From NCBI RefSeq assembly GCF_900107375.1, contig NZ_FNPT01000005.1, positions 1 through 64,000 of the forward strand: a stretch of 64,000 nucleotides of DNA, read 5' to 3'. Below, piece by piece: positions 49,599-59,326 of this stretch (positions are counted from its first letter, which is position 1; each line of letters opens with the position of its first letter). The notes under the pieces were generated by a model that saw only the letters and a program-made list of their open reading frames with translations, was not told the origin of the DNA and made no database searches. The DNA is from Lysobacter sp. yr284 (GTDB taxonomy: Bacteria; Pseudomonadota; Gammaproteobacteria; Xanthomonadales; Xanthomonadaceae). The translations under genes were made by a program, and so were the position numbers.

Positions 49599-50210
49599 AT
49601 GAAGCTCTACAGCAAGCCCGGCGCGTGCTCCACCGCCGACCACATCGCCCTGCAATGGACCGGCGGCGCGTTCGAAGTCGAGATCGTCGACAAGGACACG
49701 ATGAAGGCGCCGGCGTTCCTGGCGATCAATCCGGCCGGCGCGGTGCCGGCGGTGGTCGACGGCGAGTTCGTGCTGACCCAGAACGCGGCGATCATGGGCT
49801 ACATCGCCGACACCTTCCCGCAGGCGCAACTGGCCGGCGACGGCAGCGCGCAGCAGCGCGCCGAAGCCGCGCGTTGGCTGGCGTACTGCAATTCCGACAT
49901 CCATCCGGCGTTCGTGCCGATCTTCTCGCCGGGCGCCTTCCATCCCGATCCCGCCCAAGCCGACGTCGTGCGCCAGACCGCGCGCGAGCGCCTGCGCAAG
50001 ATGTACGCCGCGGCCGATCGGCGCCTGGCCGATCGCGAGTGGTTGGCCGGTTTCCGCAGCTACGCCGATCCGTATCTCTACATCACCCTGCGCTGGGCCG
50101 CGGCGACCAAGGTCGACCTGTCGGGCTACGAGCGCCTGGCCGCGTTCACGCGCCGCATGGAAGCCGATGCCGGCGTGCAGGCCGCGCTGAAGGCCGAAGG
50201 CCTGGCGTAA
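49599..50210 (+). CDS. glutathione S-transferase, beta-class-like
   Basis: A 203-residue cytoplasmic protein. The N-terminal thioredoxin-like domain has MKLYSKPGACSTADH with cysteine at residue 10, the conserved cysteine of beta-class GSTs, then a cis-proline in INPAGAVPAVV and QNAAIMGYIAD. The C-terminal domain is helical. It probably conjugates or reduces with glutathione. A terminator follows at 50226. Confidence 0.93.
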   Translation: MKLYSKPGACSTADHIALQWTGGAFEVEIVDKDTMKAPAFLAINPAGAVPAVVDGEFVLTQNAAIMGYIADTFPQAQLAGDGSAQQRAEAARWLAYCNSDIHPAFVPIFSPGAFHPDPAQADVVRQTARERLRKMYAAADRRLADREWLAGFRSYADPYLYITLRWAAATKVDLSGYERLAAFTRRMEADAGVQAALKAEGLA

Positions 50211-50225
50211 GCCGGCGGCACGACG

Positions 50226-50263
50226 AAACTCCCGCCTGCGTTTCGCGCGGCGGGAGTTTTTTT
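50226..50263 (+). terminator. intrinsic terminator of the GST gene
   Basis: Eleven-base stem AAACTCCCGCC (50226-50236) and GGCGGGAGTTT (50249-50259), followed by TTTT, 15 bases past the stop. Confidence 0.9.
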
Positions 50264-50370
50264 ATGCGCGATCGTCGCGTCGCGACGGTGGGCCGCAGCG
50301 GCCCGTGCGCATGCGTCGCGGCGCCGCGCACGCAGCCCGCCGTGTTGGCTTCGCGTCGTTGCCGCCGCGC

Positions 50371-50889
50371 TCAGGCGCCGGCGGCGAACTGCGCTTCGAT
50401 CCGCGCAGCCACTTCGTCCTTGCGCACCTTCGCCAGGGCCGCGCTCAACTCCGGCAACAGCGCCGCGAGTTCGTCGCTGCTCGCGCAGCGTTCGATCTTG
50501 AGCTGCAGGAAATAGCCGCGCAGGCCCAGGTGCTCGCGCACCGCCTCACTCATGAGCGCGTACAGCGCCTGATACCGCTGCGCCGAAGCCGACGACGCGG
50601 CCGGCGCCTGCGCGGCGACGCCGCTCGATGCGACGGCGGGCGCGCGCGGCGTCGCCGCCAGGCTCGCCGCGACCGCGGCCGAGGACGCGATCAATCCCAT
50701 CTGTTCCAGCTGCTCCAGCGCATCGGCCGGGCCGTGCAGGCTGACCGCCAGTTCGCGCAGGTGGCGCGCGCTGCGCTCGCCGTCGACGATCAACAGGATC
50801 GAACGCAGCATCGGCGGCAGCTTGCGCGTGCGGTGTTCGATCTCGTCGCGGCCTTCGTTGGTCTTTACCGGAACGTCGCTGTCGCGCAT
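50371..50889 (-). CDS. hypothetical protein with helical core (unknown family)
   Basis: A 172-residue protein with no recognised domain and no signal peptide. The N-terminal third has VKTNEGRDEIEHRTRKLPPM, then LRSILLIVDGERSARHLREL, a pattern seen in many Xanthomonadaceae and betaproteobacterial hypothetical proteins. An Ala/Ser/Pro-rich linker follows, and then a helical end (MSEAVREHLGLRGYFLQLKI). The start at 50889 begins the conserved region; the longer frame adds arginine-rich shadow sequence. It is convergent with the GST gene. Cytoplasmic; function unknown. Confidence 0.72.
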   Translation of the reverse strand: MRDSDVPVKTNEGRDEIEHRTRKLPPMLRSILLIVDGERSARHLRELAVSLHGPADALEQLEQMGLIASSAAVAASLAATPRAPAVASSGVAAQAPAASSASAQRYQALYALMSEAVREHLGLRGYFLQLKIERCASSDELAALLPELSAALAKVRKDEVAARIEAQFAAGA

Positions 50890-51076
50890 GGCGTCTCCTC
50901 TTGCTCGATCCTTGCCGCGCCGCCGCCCCTCGCGACGCGCGGCCGGCCCGCAACGTCCACGCGCCGGCCGGCACCACCGCGGCGCCGGCCGGCACCGGAC
51001 TATGCCATCGCACTCCATGACGTTTCTGTGTCGCATTCGACGATAGGCGCACGCGGACGGCGAACCGCGCGCGCAC

Positions 51077-51103
51077 GAAAAAGGCCAGGCTCGCGCCTGG
51101 CCT
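51077..51103 (-). terminator. intrinsic terminator of the prpB-prpC operon
   Basis: Nine-base stem AGGCCAGGC (51082-51090) and GCCTGGCCT (51095-51103), loop TCGC, with A5 at 51077-51081 giving a U run on the minus strand, 44 bases past the prpC stop. Confidence 0.85.
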
Positions 51104-51146
51104 CGTTCCGTCGCGTCTTGCGTTTACGCCGCCCGGCGGCGCGCGC

Positions 51147-52301
51147 TCAGCGCTGTTCGATCGGCACGTACTCGCGATCTTCCGGGCCGGTGTAGTTGGC
51201 GCTGGGACGGATGATCTTGCCGTCCTCGCGCTGCTCGATCACATGCGCGCTCCAGCCGGTGGTGCGCGCGATCACGAACAGCGGGGTGAACATCGGCGTC
51301 GGGATCCCCATCATGTGATAGGCCGAGGCCGAGTACCAATCCAGGTTCGGGAACATCTTCTTCATGTCCCACATCAGCGTCTCGATGCGCTCGCTGACGT
51401 CGAACAGGACCTGGTTGCCGCCGTCCTTGCACAGCGCGCGCGAGATCTCCTTGATGATCGGGTTGCGCGGATCGCCGACGGTATAGACCGGGTGGCCGAA
51501 GCCGATCACGATCTCCTTGCGTTCGACCCGCGCGCGGATGTCGGTCTCGGCCTCATCGGCGCTGTCGTAGCGCGAGATGATGTCCATCGCCACTTCGTTG
51601 GCGCCGCCGTGCTTGGGACCGCGCAGCGCGCCGATCGCGCCGGTGATGCACGAATGCAGGTCCGAGCCGGTGCCGGCGATGACGCGGGCGGTGAAGGTGG
51701 AGGCGTTGAACTCGTGCTCGGCGTAGAGGATCAGCGACTTGTCGAGCGAATCGGCCAGCAGCTGGCTCGGCGGCTCGCCGTGCAGCAGGTGCAGGAAGTG
51801 CGCGGCGACCGAGTCGTCGTCGGTCTCGCACTCGATGCGGCGGCCGTTGCGGGTGAAGTGCCACCAGTACAGCAGCATCGAGCCGAAGCTGGCGATCAGG
51901 CGGTCGGCGATGTCGCGCGCCTCGCTGGCCGGATGGCCTTCGCGCTCGGGCAGCACCGTGCCCAGCACCGAGCAGCCGGTGCGCAGCACGTCCATCGGGT
52001 GGGCGTTGGCCGGCACCAGTTCCAGCGCGTCGGTGACGATCGCCGGCAGGCCGCGCAGGCGCTTGAGCTTGGTCTTGTAGGCCTTGAGCTGCGAAGCGGT
52101 CGGCAGCACGCCGTGGACCAGCAGGTGCGAGACTTCCTCGAAGGTCGACTTGGTCGCCAGGTCGTGGATGTCGTAGCCGCGGTAATGCAGGTCGTTGCCG
52201 CTGCGGCCGACCGTGCACAGCGCGGTGTTGCCCGCGGCGGTGCCGCTGAGGGCGACGGATTTCTTGGCCTTGGGAAGGACTTGGGTAGCGTTGTCGCTCA
52301 T
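51147..52301 (-). CDS. prpC: 2-methylcitrate synthase
   Basis: A 384-residue enzyme of the citrate-synthase family that joins propionyl-CoA and oxaloacetate to 2-methylcitrate. Landmarks are [13 protein letters not shown] near residue 33, [21 protein letters not shown] with catalytic histidine, [15 protein letters not shown], and [13 protein letters not shown] with a further catalytic histidine. An AGGAG site precedes the start. It lies 12 bases after prpB on the same strand, so the two are one operon, ended by the terminator at 51077. A methylcitrate rather than citrate synthase is indicated by the prp context and by its short length. Confidence 0.95.
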   Translation of the reverse strand: MSDNATQVLPKAKKSVALSGTAAGNTALCTVGRSGNDLHYRGYDIHDLATKSTFEEVSHLLVHGVLPTASQLKAYKTKLKRLRGLPAIVTDALELVPANAHPMDVLRTGCSVLGTVLPEREGHPASEARDIADRLIASFGSMLLYWWHFTRNGRRIECETDDDSVAAHFLHLLHGEPPSQLLADSLDKSLILYAEHEFNASTFTARVIAGTGSDLHSCITGAIGALRGPKHGGANEVAMDIISRYDSADEAETDIRARVERKEIVIGFGHPVYTVGDPRNPIIKEISRALCKDGGNQVLFDVSERIETLMWDMKKMFPNLDWYSASAYHMMGIPTPMFTPLFVIARTTGWSAHVIEQREDGKIIRPSANYTGPEDREYVPIEQR

Positions 52302-52313
52302 CGGAACTCCTGG

Positions 52314-53195
52314 TTATTTGTTCTGCGCGAACAGGCGGTCCAGCTTGTCTTCGTATTCGTGGTAGCCGAGGAAGTCGTACAGGTCGGCGCGGCTTTGCAA
52401 GGTGTCGACGATGTTCTTCTGGGTGCCTTCGCGGCGCACGGTCTCGTAGAAGTTCAGCGCCGCCTTGTTCATCGCCCGGTACGCGCCGCAGCAGTACAGG
52501 GCGATGTCCACGCCCGCCTCGCGCAGTTCGTCGGTGGTGAAGAACGGGGTCGAGCCGAATTCGGTCAGGTTGGCCAGGATCGGCACCTTCACCGCGGCCT
52601 TGAAGCGGCGGTAGTCGTCCAGGGTCTTCATCGCTTCGGGGAAGATCATGTCGGCGCCGGCCTCGACGTAGGCGACCGCGCGCTCGATCGCCGAGTCGAT
52701 GCCCTCGACCGCGGCCGCGTCGGTGCGCGCCATGATCACGAACTGCCCGTCGGTGCGGCCGTCGACCGCGGCCTTGACCCGGTCGACCATCTCGTCCTTG
52801 CTGACCACTTCCTTGCCCGGACGGTGGCCGCAGCGCTTCTGCCCGACCTGGTCCTCCATGTGCACGGCGGCCACGCCGATGCGCTCGAAGTTGCGGATGG
52901 TGCGGCCGATGTTGAACGCGCCGCCCCAGCCGGTATCGATGTCGACCAGCAGCGGCATGCCGGTGGCGTCGACGATGCGGCGCGCGTCGGTCAGCACGTC
53001 TTCCATGGTGCTGATGCCCAGGTCCGGCATGCCCAGCGAGTTGGCGGCGACGCCGCCGCCGGACAGGTACAGGGCCTTGTAGCCGGTGCGCTTGGCCATC
53101 AGGCCGGCATAGGCGGTGATCGCGCCCATCACCTGCAGCGGCGATTCGGCGGCGAGCGCGGCGCGGAACTTGGCGCCGGCGGAGGGCTGGGACAT
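52314..53195 (-). CDS. prpB: 2-methylisocitrate lyase
   Basis: A 293-residue enzyme of the isocitrate lyase/PEP mutase family. It splits 2-methylisocitrate to pyruvate and succinate, the last step of the methylcitrate cycle. It has the catalytic cysteine in [13 protein letters not shown], metal ligands in [10 protein letters not shown], and [11 protein letters not shown]. It is the first gene of the prpB-prpC operon. No prpR-type regulator was seen upstream; the gap to the SUFU gene carries a palindromic repeat. Confidence 0.95.
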   Translation of the reverse strand: MSQPSAGAKFRAALAAESPLQVMGAITAYAGLMAKRTGYKALYLSGGGVAANSLGMPDLGISTMEDVLTDARRIVDATGMPLLVDIDTGWGGAFNIGRTIRNFERIGVAAVHMEDQVGQKRCGHRPGKEVVSKDEMVDRVKAAVDGRTDGQFVIMARTDAAAVEGIDSAIERAVAYVEAGADMIFPEAMKTLDDYRRFKAAVKVPILANLTEFGSTPFFTTDELREAGVDIALYCCGAYRAMNKAALNFYETVRREGTQKNIVDTLQSRADLYDFLGYHEYEDKLDRLFAQNK

Positions 53196-53340
53196 CTGTC
53201 TGACTCCGGGTGGCCCGGTCGGGGCGATCCGGACATTTTAACCCGCGGCGCGGACCGGCCGATGACGCCGGGGTACGGCGGGCCGGCAGCGCCAGCCGAC
53301 TGAATGCGCAAAGCCGGCTTCGGTTTCTGCGCGATCCGGC

Positions 53341-53438
53341 ACAAAAGCGCCGGGCCTGAAGGCCCTCGCACAACGGCCGCCGCCCTCATGGGAGGACCGC
53401 CACGGCTGTTGTGGGAGGGCCTTCAGGCCCGACGCCTT
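53341..53438. repeat. type-A palindromic repeat, diverged variant
   Basis: Arms 53341-53373 (CAAAAGCGCCGGGCCTGAAGGCCC) and 53409-53438 (GTGGGAGGGCCTTCAGGCCCG) are of the type-A form with changed inner palindrome. It lies between prpB and the SUFU gene. Confidence 0.7.
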
Positions 53439-53459
53439 CCGCTCAGACCGCCCGCCCGC

Positions 53460-54533
53460 TCAGCGCACCTGCACCTGCAGCGCCGCGAACCCATCGACCT
53501 CGTAGGTTCCGGCCTGCGCCCGCAGCCGCGACACCAGGCTGCGCACCGCGCGCTCGTCCAGGCGCAGGTGCAGCGCGCCGTCGGCGATCTCGGCCTCGTT
53601 GCCGCGCACGGCCGGCTCGAACACCGCCCGCCGCTCCGGCCCGACCACGCCGAAGGCATGCCCGAACGGCAGCCGCAGCGGCAGCAGCGCCAGCAGTTCG
53701 CCGACCTGGCGCGCGCTCAGCGACAGCACCGTAGTCGGCGCGCGCAGCAGCCGCTTGCGCTGCTCCCAGCCCAGGTGATCGGCGTAGATCGTGCCGACCG
53801 AGGAGCCTTCGCGCGCCGACCCTTCGGCCAGGCGCGCGGCGATCTCGGGATCGGCCAGCAGCGAACCGCGCTCCAGGTCGGTGATCCACAGCGGCAGGTA
53901 GTCGTGGAAGACCTCCAGCACCTTCAGCGTGGACCAGCGCTTGAGCGCGAACTCTTCTTCGTTGGTCAGGCCGACGATCTGCAGGAACTCGACCCGGCCG
54001 TTGTCGCTGTCGATCGGCGCCAGTTCCGGATCGTGGACGAAGGCCAGCGCGCGGATCGCGCTGTCGCTGTCGGCGGCGATCGGCCCGCCGGCGCTGAGGT
54101 AGTGCCCGGCGTGGAAACCGTGCCCGCTCTCGAACACATAGCGCGCCAGGTTCTGCAGGAAGTTCAGCGCCCAGCGCGGCGGCTCGTCGGCGTCGTCGGG
54201 ATTGGCCAGGCGGAAGGTCAGTTCGAAGCCGTAGCCGCTGATCTCGGCCTCGTCGCTGCGCTTGTCGAACAGCTCGCTGAAGCCGTAGGTGACGAAATGC
54301 CAGTGCGGCAGCGGGGTGATGCGCTTGTATGCGCTGATGCCCGGCAACGGCGCGGCGTCGCCGGCCGGCGCGCTGGAATGCCACGGCGACTGGCGCGGAT
54401 AGACGCGGTTCAAGGCGTGGTTGATGGCATCCCAGCCAGGGGCGCCCGCATCGGCGCCGTGCGCGTCGGCGCGATGCGCGGAGCCGTGCTCGGGTTCCGA
54501 TGCGGCCGTGGCGGAAGGGCTGGTGTACTGCAT
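53460..54533 (-). CDS. Suppressor-of-fused (SUFU) domain protein
   Basis: A 357-residue protein. After an Ala/His-rich N-terminus it begins GWDAINHALNRVYP, then PLPHWHFVTYGFSELFDK and SGYGFELTFRL, the core of bacterial SUFU-domain proteins. A second domain of about 170 residues at the C-terminus is less familiar. Bacterial SUFU proteins are best known as immunity factors of polymorphic toxins, yet no toxin gene is visible beside this one. Its neighbours prpB-prpC and prpE are metabolic and read the same way, so any link to propionate is only positional. Cytoplasmic; no signal peptide. Confidence 0.85.
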   Translation of the reverse strand: MQYTSPSATAASEPEHGSAHRADAHGADAGAPGWDAINHALNRVYPRQSPWHSSAPAGDAAPLPGISAYKRITPLPHWHFVTYGFSELFDKRSDEAEISGYGFELTFRLANPDDADEPPRWALNFLQNLARYVFESGHGFHAGHYLSAGGPIAADSDSAIRALAFVHDPELAPIDSDNGRVEFLQIVGLTNEEEFALKRWSTLKVLEVFHDYLPLWITDLERGSLLADPEIAARLAEGSAREGSSVGTIYADHLGWEQRKRLLRAPTTVLSLSARQVGELLALLPLRLPFGHAFGVVGPERRAVFEPAVRGNEAEIADGALHLRLDERAVRSLVSRLRAQAGTYEVDGFAALQVQVR

Positions 54534-54676
54534 TGCGGCCTCGCTGGATCGAGGGCGGGTCGCAGCCCGCCCGTTGCCGCGATGCTAACGCCGCCGCAGA
54601 AAAATGGCGTCAATGCCGATGTTGCGCGGGCGAATGCTTTTGCTCGCGTTCACGCTGGCGCGCACGGGAGTTGCGC

Positions 54677-56572
54677 TCAACCGCCCGCATCGGCGCCGCG
54701 TTCGAGCGCGCGGCGCACCTCCTCCAGCGCGCCGGGATCGTCCAGCGTCGACAGGTCGCCGGGATCGCGGCTCTCGGCCAGGGCCTGGATCGAGCGCCGC
54801 AGCAATTTGCCCGAACGGGTCTTGGGCAGCGCGCCGACCACGTACACCCGCGCCGGCCGCGCCACCGCGCCGAGCTGGCGCACCACGCAGTCCTGCATGC
54901 CCGCCGCGACCGCGTGCGGGTCCTGCCCGGCGCCGGCCTTGAGCGTGGCGAACACCACCGGCACCTGGCCCTTGAGTTCGTCGCGCACGCCGATCACCGC
55001 CGCCTCGGCGACGCTGGCGTGGCTGGCCACCGACTCCTCGATCTCGCGCGTGCCCAGGCGATGGCCGGCGACGTTGATCACATCGTCGGTGCGGCCGAGG
55101 ATGAAGGCATAGCCGTCCGCATCGCGGATCGCCCAGTCCAGCGAGCTGTACAGCAGCTCCTTGAAATGGCCGAAATAGCTGTTGAGGAAGCGCGCGTCGT
55201 CGTTCCACACCGTGGTCAGGCAACCCGGCGGCAGCGGCGGCACGATCGCCAGCACGCCCTTCTCGTCCGGCCCGACGTCGCGGCCGCTGGCCTCGTCGAT
55301 CACCCGCAGGTGGTAGCCCGGCGTGGGCAGGCCGGGCGAGCCGAACTTGACCGGCTTGAGCTCCAGCCCCGGCATCAGCGACAGCACCGGCCAGCCGGTC
55401 TCGGTCTGCCAGTAGTTGTCGATGATGGTCTTGCCGATGCCGTCGGTGATCCACTTCGCGGTCGGCTCGTCGAGCGGCTCGCCGGCCAGGAACAGCCATT
55501 GCAGCTGCGACAGGTCGTGCTTGCCGAGCCAGGACGCGTCCTGCTTCTTGAGCACGCGGATGCCGGTCGGCGAGGAGAACATCGTGCGCACGCCGTAGCG
55601 CTCGCAGATGCTCCACCACACGCCGGGGTCGGGGTTGGTCGGCAGGCCTTCGTAGAGGATCGAGGTCGCGCCGGCGATCAGCGGGCCGTAGACGTTGTAG
55701 GAGTGGCCCACCGCCCAGCCGACGTCGGAGGTGGAGAACATCACCTGGCCGGCGCGCACGTCGTAGATCGACCACATCGACAGCGCCAGCGCGACCGCAT
55801 AGCCGCCGACGTCGCGCTGCACGCCCTTGGGCTTGCCGGTGGTGCCGGAGGTGTACAGCAAATAGCTGGGCTCGTTGGATTCGAGCCATTCGACCTCGAC
55901 CTGGGCGCCTTCGTGTCGCTTGCGCAGTTCGGCGTAATCGACGTCGCGGCCGGGCACCAGGCGCAGGTCCGGGTCGAGCCCGCGGCTGACGACCAGCACG
56001 TGCGGCGGCGGCGATTGCGCTTCTTCGCAGGCCGCATCGACCAGCGGCTTGTAGGCGATCACCTTGCCGCCGCGCATGCCGGCGTCGGCGCAGATCAGCA
56101 GCTTCGGGGTGGCGTCGTCGATGCGCAGCGCCAGGTTGTGCGCGGCGAAACCGCCGAACACCACCGAATGCACCGCGCCGATGCGCGCGCAGGCCAGCAT
56201 CGCGAACACCGCCTCGGCCATGTTCGGCATGTAGATCACCACGCGGTCGCCGCGGCCGACGCCGAGCGCGCCGATCGCGGCGGCGAACACGTTGACTTCG
56301 CGATGCACGTCGCGATAGGTCAGCTCGCGGGTCTGCCCGGTCTCGCTGGAGATCGTCACCAGGGCGAGCTGGTCGCCGCGCGCGTCGAGGTGGCGGTCGA
56401 GCGCGTTGTAGCACAGGTTGGTTTCGCCGCCGGCGAACCACTGCCGGAACGGCGGATTCGAATAGTCCAGGATGCGCTGCGGCGGCGTGCGCCAGTGGAT
56501 CGCGCGGGCCTGCTCGGCCCAGAACGCCTCGGGTTGCTCGATCGAACGGCGGTAGAACTCCTCGTAGCGCAT
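54677..56572 (-). CDS. prpE: propionate--CoA ligase
   Basis: A 631-residue acyl-CoA synthetase that activates propionate to propionyl-CoA, the entry to the methylcitrate cycle. It has the AMP-binding motif YLLYTSGTTGKPKG, a later INVAGHRLGTREIEES block, and the acetylation-prone lysine in PKTRSGKLLRR at the C-terminus. The segment VFGGFAAHNLALRIDDATPK is typical of PrpE. Length (about 628-635) fits PrpE better than acetyl-CoA synthetase (about 650). It reads in the same direction as prpB and prpC but is separated by the SUFU gene. Confidence 0.92.
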   Translation of the reverse strand: MRYEEFYRRSIEQPEAFWAEQARAIHWRTPPQRILDYSNPPFRQWFAGGETNLCYNALDRHLDARGDQLALVTISSETGQTRELTYRDVHREVNVFAAAIGALGVGRGDRVVIYMPNMAEAVFAMLACARIGAVHSVVFGGFAAHNLALRIDDATPKLLICADAGMRGGKVIAYKPLVDAACEEAQSPPPHVLVVSRGLDPDLRLVPGRDVDYAELRKRHEGAQVEVEWLESNEPSYLLYTSGTTGKPKGVQRDVGGYAVALALSMWSIYDVRAGQVMFSTSDVGWAVGHSYNVYGPLIAGATSILYEGLPTNPDPGVWWSICERYGVRTMFSSPTGIRVLKKQDASWLGKHDLSQLQWLFLAGEPLDEPTAKWITDGIGKTIIDNYWQTETGWPVLSLMPGLELKPVKFGSPGLPTPGYHLRVIDEASGRDVGPDEKGVLAIVPPLPPGCLTTVWNDDARFLNSYFGHFKELLYSSLDWAIRDADGYAFILGRTDDVINVAGHRLGTREIEESVASHASVAEAAVIGVRDELKGQVPVVFATLKAGAGQDPHAVAAGMQDCVVRQLGAVARPARVYVVGALPKTRSGKLLRRSIQALAESRDPGDLSTLDDPGALEEVRRALERGADAGG

Positions 56573-56690
56573 GCGGACGTCTCCCGGGGCCGGCGTGGGC
56601 AGGCTAGACCATCGGGCGCGGGCGCGGCGTTACGACCATGGTCTAGTCGCGGTGCACGGTTGCGGACGAATGCGCGCGGCGCAAACGAAA

Positions 56691-56718
56691 GACGCCGGAG
56701 CCTCGCGGCCCCGGCGTC
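56691..56718 (-). terminator. probable terminator of the glycine-zipper gene
   Basis: Stem GACGCCGG (56691-56698) and CCGGCGTC (56711-56718) with AAACGAAA alongside, giving TTTCGTTT on the minus strand. The loop is long, so this is a moderate call. Confidence 0.5.
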
Positions 56719-56779
56719 CCACCGGCGCGGGCGGCGCCCCGTTCCAACGCCGCCTTTGCGCCGATTCGGTCGGCCGCGC

Positions 56780-57469
56780 TCAGTCCGGGCGCACGTCCAC
56801 GCGCACGCGGATGCGGTCGCCCGGATTGTGGTCGGTGCGGGTGCGGTAGGTCTTGCCGGCGTATTCGTAGGTGACGTCGTACGCGCTCACCGAGCGCTCG
56901 TTGGCGTAGCTGTTGCCGTAGCCGTTGGCGGGCACCGGATCGCAGACCCGCACGGTGCCGGTGCGCGGCGGCTCCTGGCTGCGCTTGCTCTGCTCGTAGA
57001 TGCTGCGGCCGGCCATGCCGCCGACCATCGAGCCGATCGCCGAGGTGGCGTAGCGCGCGCTGCCGCCGCCGACCTTGCTGCCGAGCACCGCGCCGACGAT
57101 GCCGCCGACCACGGTCGCGGCGGTGCGGCCGCCCTCGGTGCCGGCGCTGCGGCGCTGGCTGCCGTACGCGTCGGTGTAGCCGTCGTTGTAGCCGCCGTTG
57201 CCGTTGCCGTCGTTGTAGTAGCCGTCGCCCTGGACGTAGGTCGGGCGCTCATAGCAGCGCGGCGCGCTGGCCGGCTGCGAGGAATAGGTCTCGAACACCG
57301 GATCGACCCGGACCACGCGGGCGAAGTCGACCTGGGAGCTGTAGCTCGGCGCGCCATTGTCGTAGCCGCCCGAATAGTTGCCCGAACCGGAGGGATACGA
57401 CTGCGCCGAGGCGATGCCGGTGGCGGCGGCCAGGGCCAGGCCCAGGACAGTGACGAACGAGCGGTTCAT
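56780..57469 (-). CDS. exported glycine-zipper 2TM protein
   Basis: A 229-residue protein with a signal peptide (cleavage after ASA at about 23). A low-complexity region rich in Ser, Tyr, Gly and Asn follows (GSGNYSGGYDNGAPSYSS, GYYNDGNGNGGYNDGYTDA). Next comes the glycine zipper (TVVGGIVGAVLGSKVGGG, then IGSMVGGMAG), and a C-terminal beta-like region (TYEYAGKTYRTRTDHNPGD). It resembles the family of outer-membrane-associated 17-kDa/SlyB/RcnB-type glycine-zipper proteins. Function in envelope integrity is inferred from the family. Confidence 0.85.
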   Translation of the reverse strand: MNRSFVTVLGLALAAATGIASAQSYPSGSGNYSGGYDNGAPSYSSQVDFARVVRVDPVFETYSSQPASAPRCYERPTYVQGDGYYNDGNGNGGYNDGYTDAYGSQRRSAGTEGGRTAATVVGGIVGAVLGSKVGGGSARYATSAIGSMVGGMAGRSIYEQSKRSQEPPRTGTVRVCDPVPANGYGNSYANERSVSAYDVTYEYAGKTYRTRTDHNPGDRIRVRVDVRPD

Positions 57470-57550
57470 GACGGGGCTCCCAGGCGCCGGAATGGCGCGA
57501 AACGGATCGTCGGGCCGGGGCGGTCAACCCGGGCTGAATGCGGCCGGGCG

Positions 57551-58291
57551 TTAGCTCGGCGTAAAAATAGCGTTCACCTCGCCGACAGCCTGCCCGCCAA
57601 GCGCCGGTGCGCGCAACCAGTCCGCGGCATGCGCGGCGGCGCGCGCGGCCTCGCGGCCCAGCAGCGGGCCGACGTGGCTGCCCGGCAAGGCGATCAGGCT
57701 GGCGCCGACCGCGGCGGCGAACCGTGCGCTGCGTTGCGGATCGACATCGGTATCGCCGTGGCTGGCGATGCACAGCACCGGGCAGGCCGGCACCGGCGCC
57801 TCGATCCCGGCCTGGGCCTGGCGCAGCGCCGCGCCGGATTCGTCGCGCCAGCGCCGCAGCGCATACAGCGCGGCGGCCTCGTCGGCGTCGGGCATGGCGC
57901 GGCGGGTCGAGGCCAGGCTCGCCTCGCGCCGCCACGGCACCCGCGCCGGCCAGTCGCGCGCCGGTTTCTCGGCCGCCCACGGCAGCGGCGGCAGCGGGTT
58001 GACCAGCACCAGCGCGTCGGCGAGATCGCCGCACAGCCACGCCAGCAACCCGCCGAGGCTGGCGCCGACCGCGGCGCGCGGGCGCGGCAGCGCGGCGAGG
58101 GCGGCGCGCATCTGTTCGCGGTAATCGTCCAGCGTGGTCGCTTCCAGGCCGGCCGGCGCGGGCTGCAGGTCGGGCGCGTGCGCAGCGATGCCGCGCGCGG
58201 CGAAGACCTCGCGCCACAGGTTCCATTCCCAGCCGCCGGCGCCGGCGCCGTGGATCAGCAAAGCGTGGCGGATGGCGGACGGCTCGGACAT
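57551..58291 (-). CDS. alpha/beta-fold hydrolase
   Basis: A 246-residue cytoplasmic hydrolase. It has an oxyanion motif LLIHGAGAGGWEW near the N-terminus, a nucleophile elbow AVGASLGGLLAW near residue 96, an acid in SHGDTDVDPQ, and the histidine in LPGSHVGPLL. The start at 58291 gives a typical beginning (MSEPSAIRH); the longer frame is proline/arginine-rich and unlikely. The substrate is unknown. Same strand as the glycine-zipper gene and the osmC gene, with gaps of 81 and 226 bases. Confidence 0.88.
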   Translation of the reverse strand: MSEPSAIRHALLIHGAGAGGWEWNLWREVFAARGIAAHAPDLQPAPAGLEATTLDDYREQMRAALAALPRPRAAVGASLGGLLAWLCGDLADALVLVNPLPPLPWAAEKPARDWPARVPWRREASLASTRRAMPDADEAAALYALRRWRDESGAALRQAQAGIEAPVPACPVLCIASHGDTDVDPQRSARFAAAVGASLIALPGSHVGPLLGREAARAAAHAADWLRAPALGGQAVGEVNAIFTPS

Positions 58292-58517
58292 GCGGGGCGA
58301 CGTTGTTGGGCGCGGCGACTGTAGCAGCGGCGCGAGCGGCGACGGCCGCAGCGCCGGCGCGACCGTCGAATCCGGAGTACCGGCCACCGCTGCGCGCGAC
58401 GGACTCCGGCCTTGCCGATGGGTTCGCGCGTATCGCTACCAGCGTCTGGATTCGCGCCGCCGTTGCGGCGGCTGCGGGCGGTTGGCGACCGCGCGCGAAC
58501 CGCCGCCCGGTCCGGCC

Positions 58518-58949
58518 TCAGGCCAGTTCGGCTTCCAGGCTCACCGGCACCGCGCTGAGCGCTTTCGACACCGGGCAATTGGCCTTGGCGTCCTCGGCGA
58601 TGGCCTGGAACTTGGCCGCATCGATCCCCGGCACCTGCGCCTTCACCTTGAGCCGGATCTGCGACAGCGAGGGTCCGCCTTCCATCGACAGATCGACTTC
58701 GGCGCGGGTGTCCAGGCTGGCCGGCGGGTGCCCGGCCTCGGTCAGCTTGGCCGACAGCGCCATGGTGAAGCAGCCGGCGTGCGCGGCGGCGATCAGCTCT
58801 TCGGGATTGGTGCCCTTCTCTTCGCCGAAGCGGCTGTTGAAGCCGTAGCGGGTGTTGTCCAGCAGCCCGCTCTGCGGCGTGCTCAGGCGGCCCTGGCCGT
58901 TCTTGAGGTCGCCTTCCCAATGCGCGGTGGCGTGACGCGAGATACCCAT
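58518..58949 (-). CDS. osmC: OsmC family peroxiredoxin
   Basis: A 143-residue protein that reduces organic peroxides. It has the two conserved cysteines in HAGCFTMALSAKL and ANCPVSKAL, the family block GTNPEELIAAAHAGCF, and the same length as the E. coli protein. The start at 58949 begins MGISRHATAHWEG. It is divergent from the second EF-G-like gene, with about 377 bases between that contain no gene and presumably hold promoters for both. Confidence 0.94.
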   Translation of the reverse strand: MGISRHATAHWEGDLKNGQGRLSTPQSGLLDNTRYGFNSRFGEEKGTNPEELIAAAHAGCFTMALSAKLTEAGHPPASLDTRAEVDLSMEGGPSLSQIRLKVKAQVPGIDAAKFQAIAEDAKANCPVSKALSAVPVSLEAELA

Positions 58950-59326
58950 GGTGTGCGGCTCCGATTGTTGGGGGAGGCCCAGGGTAGCGGCGAAGGTGTT
59001 ACGGGACAGGGAACGAGCGGGCAAACACAGCGAAGGCGGCGAAGGGCGAACGGGACTGGCGCGAACGCGGCCGCCCCCGGGGACGTTCGTCCGCACCCTG
59101 CGCTCGCGTGTTTTCGTCGCTGCGCCCGTGCCGCACTGCACCACCGGCAATCGCCAAGCAGTGCGCGCTTCCGGCCGCCGGGCTTGACCCACCCGGCGCG
59201 CTGCGCGAGCCTGTCCTCCCGGCCCCCGCCGGCCCGCCATGACCGCCCGCCGAGCGCCACGCTCGGGCGCGCAGCGCGGACAGCCATGACGGCCTTCCGA
59301 CCCTAGCCTCAGGGAGAAGTCCGCTC

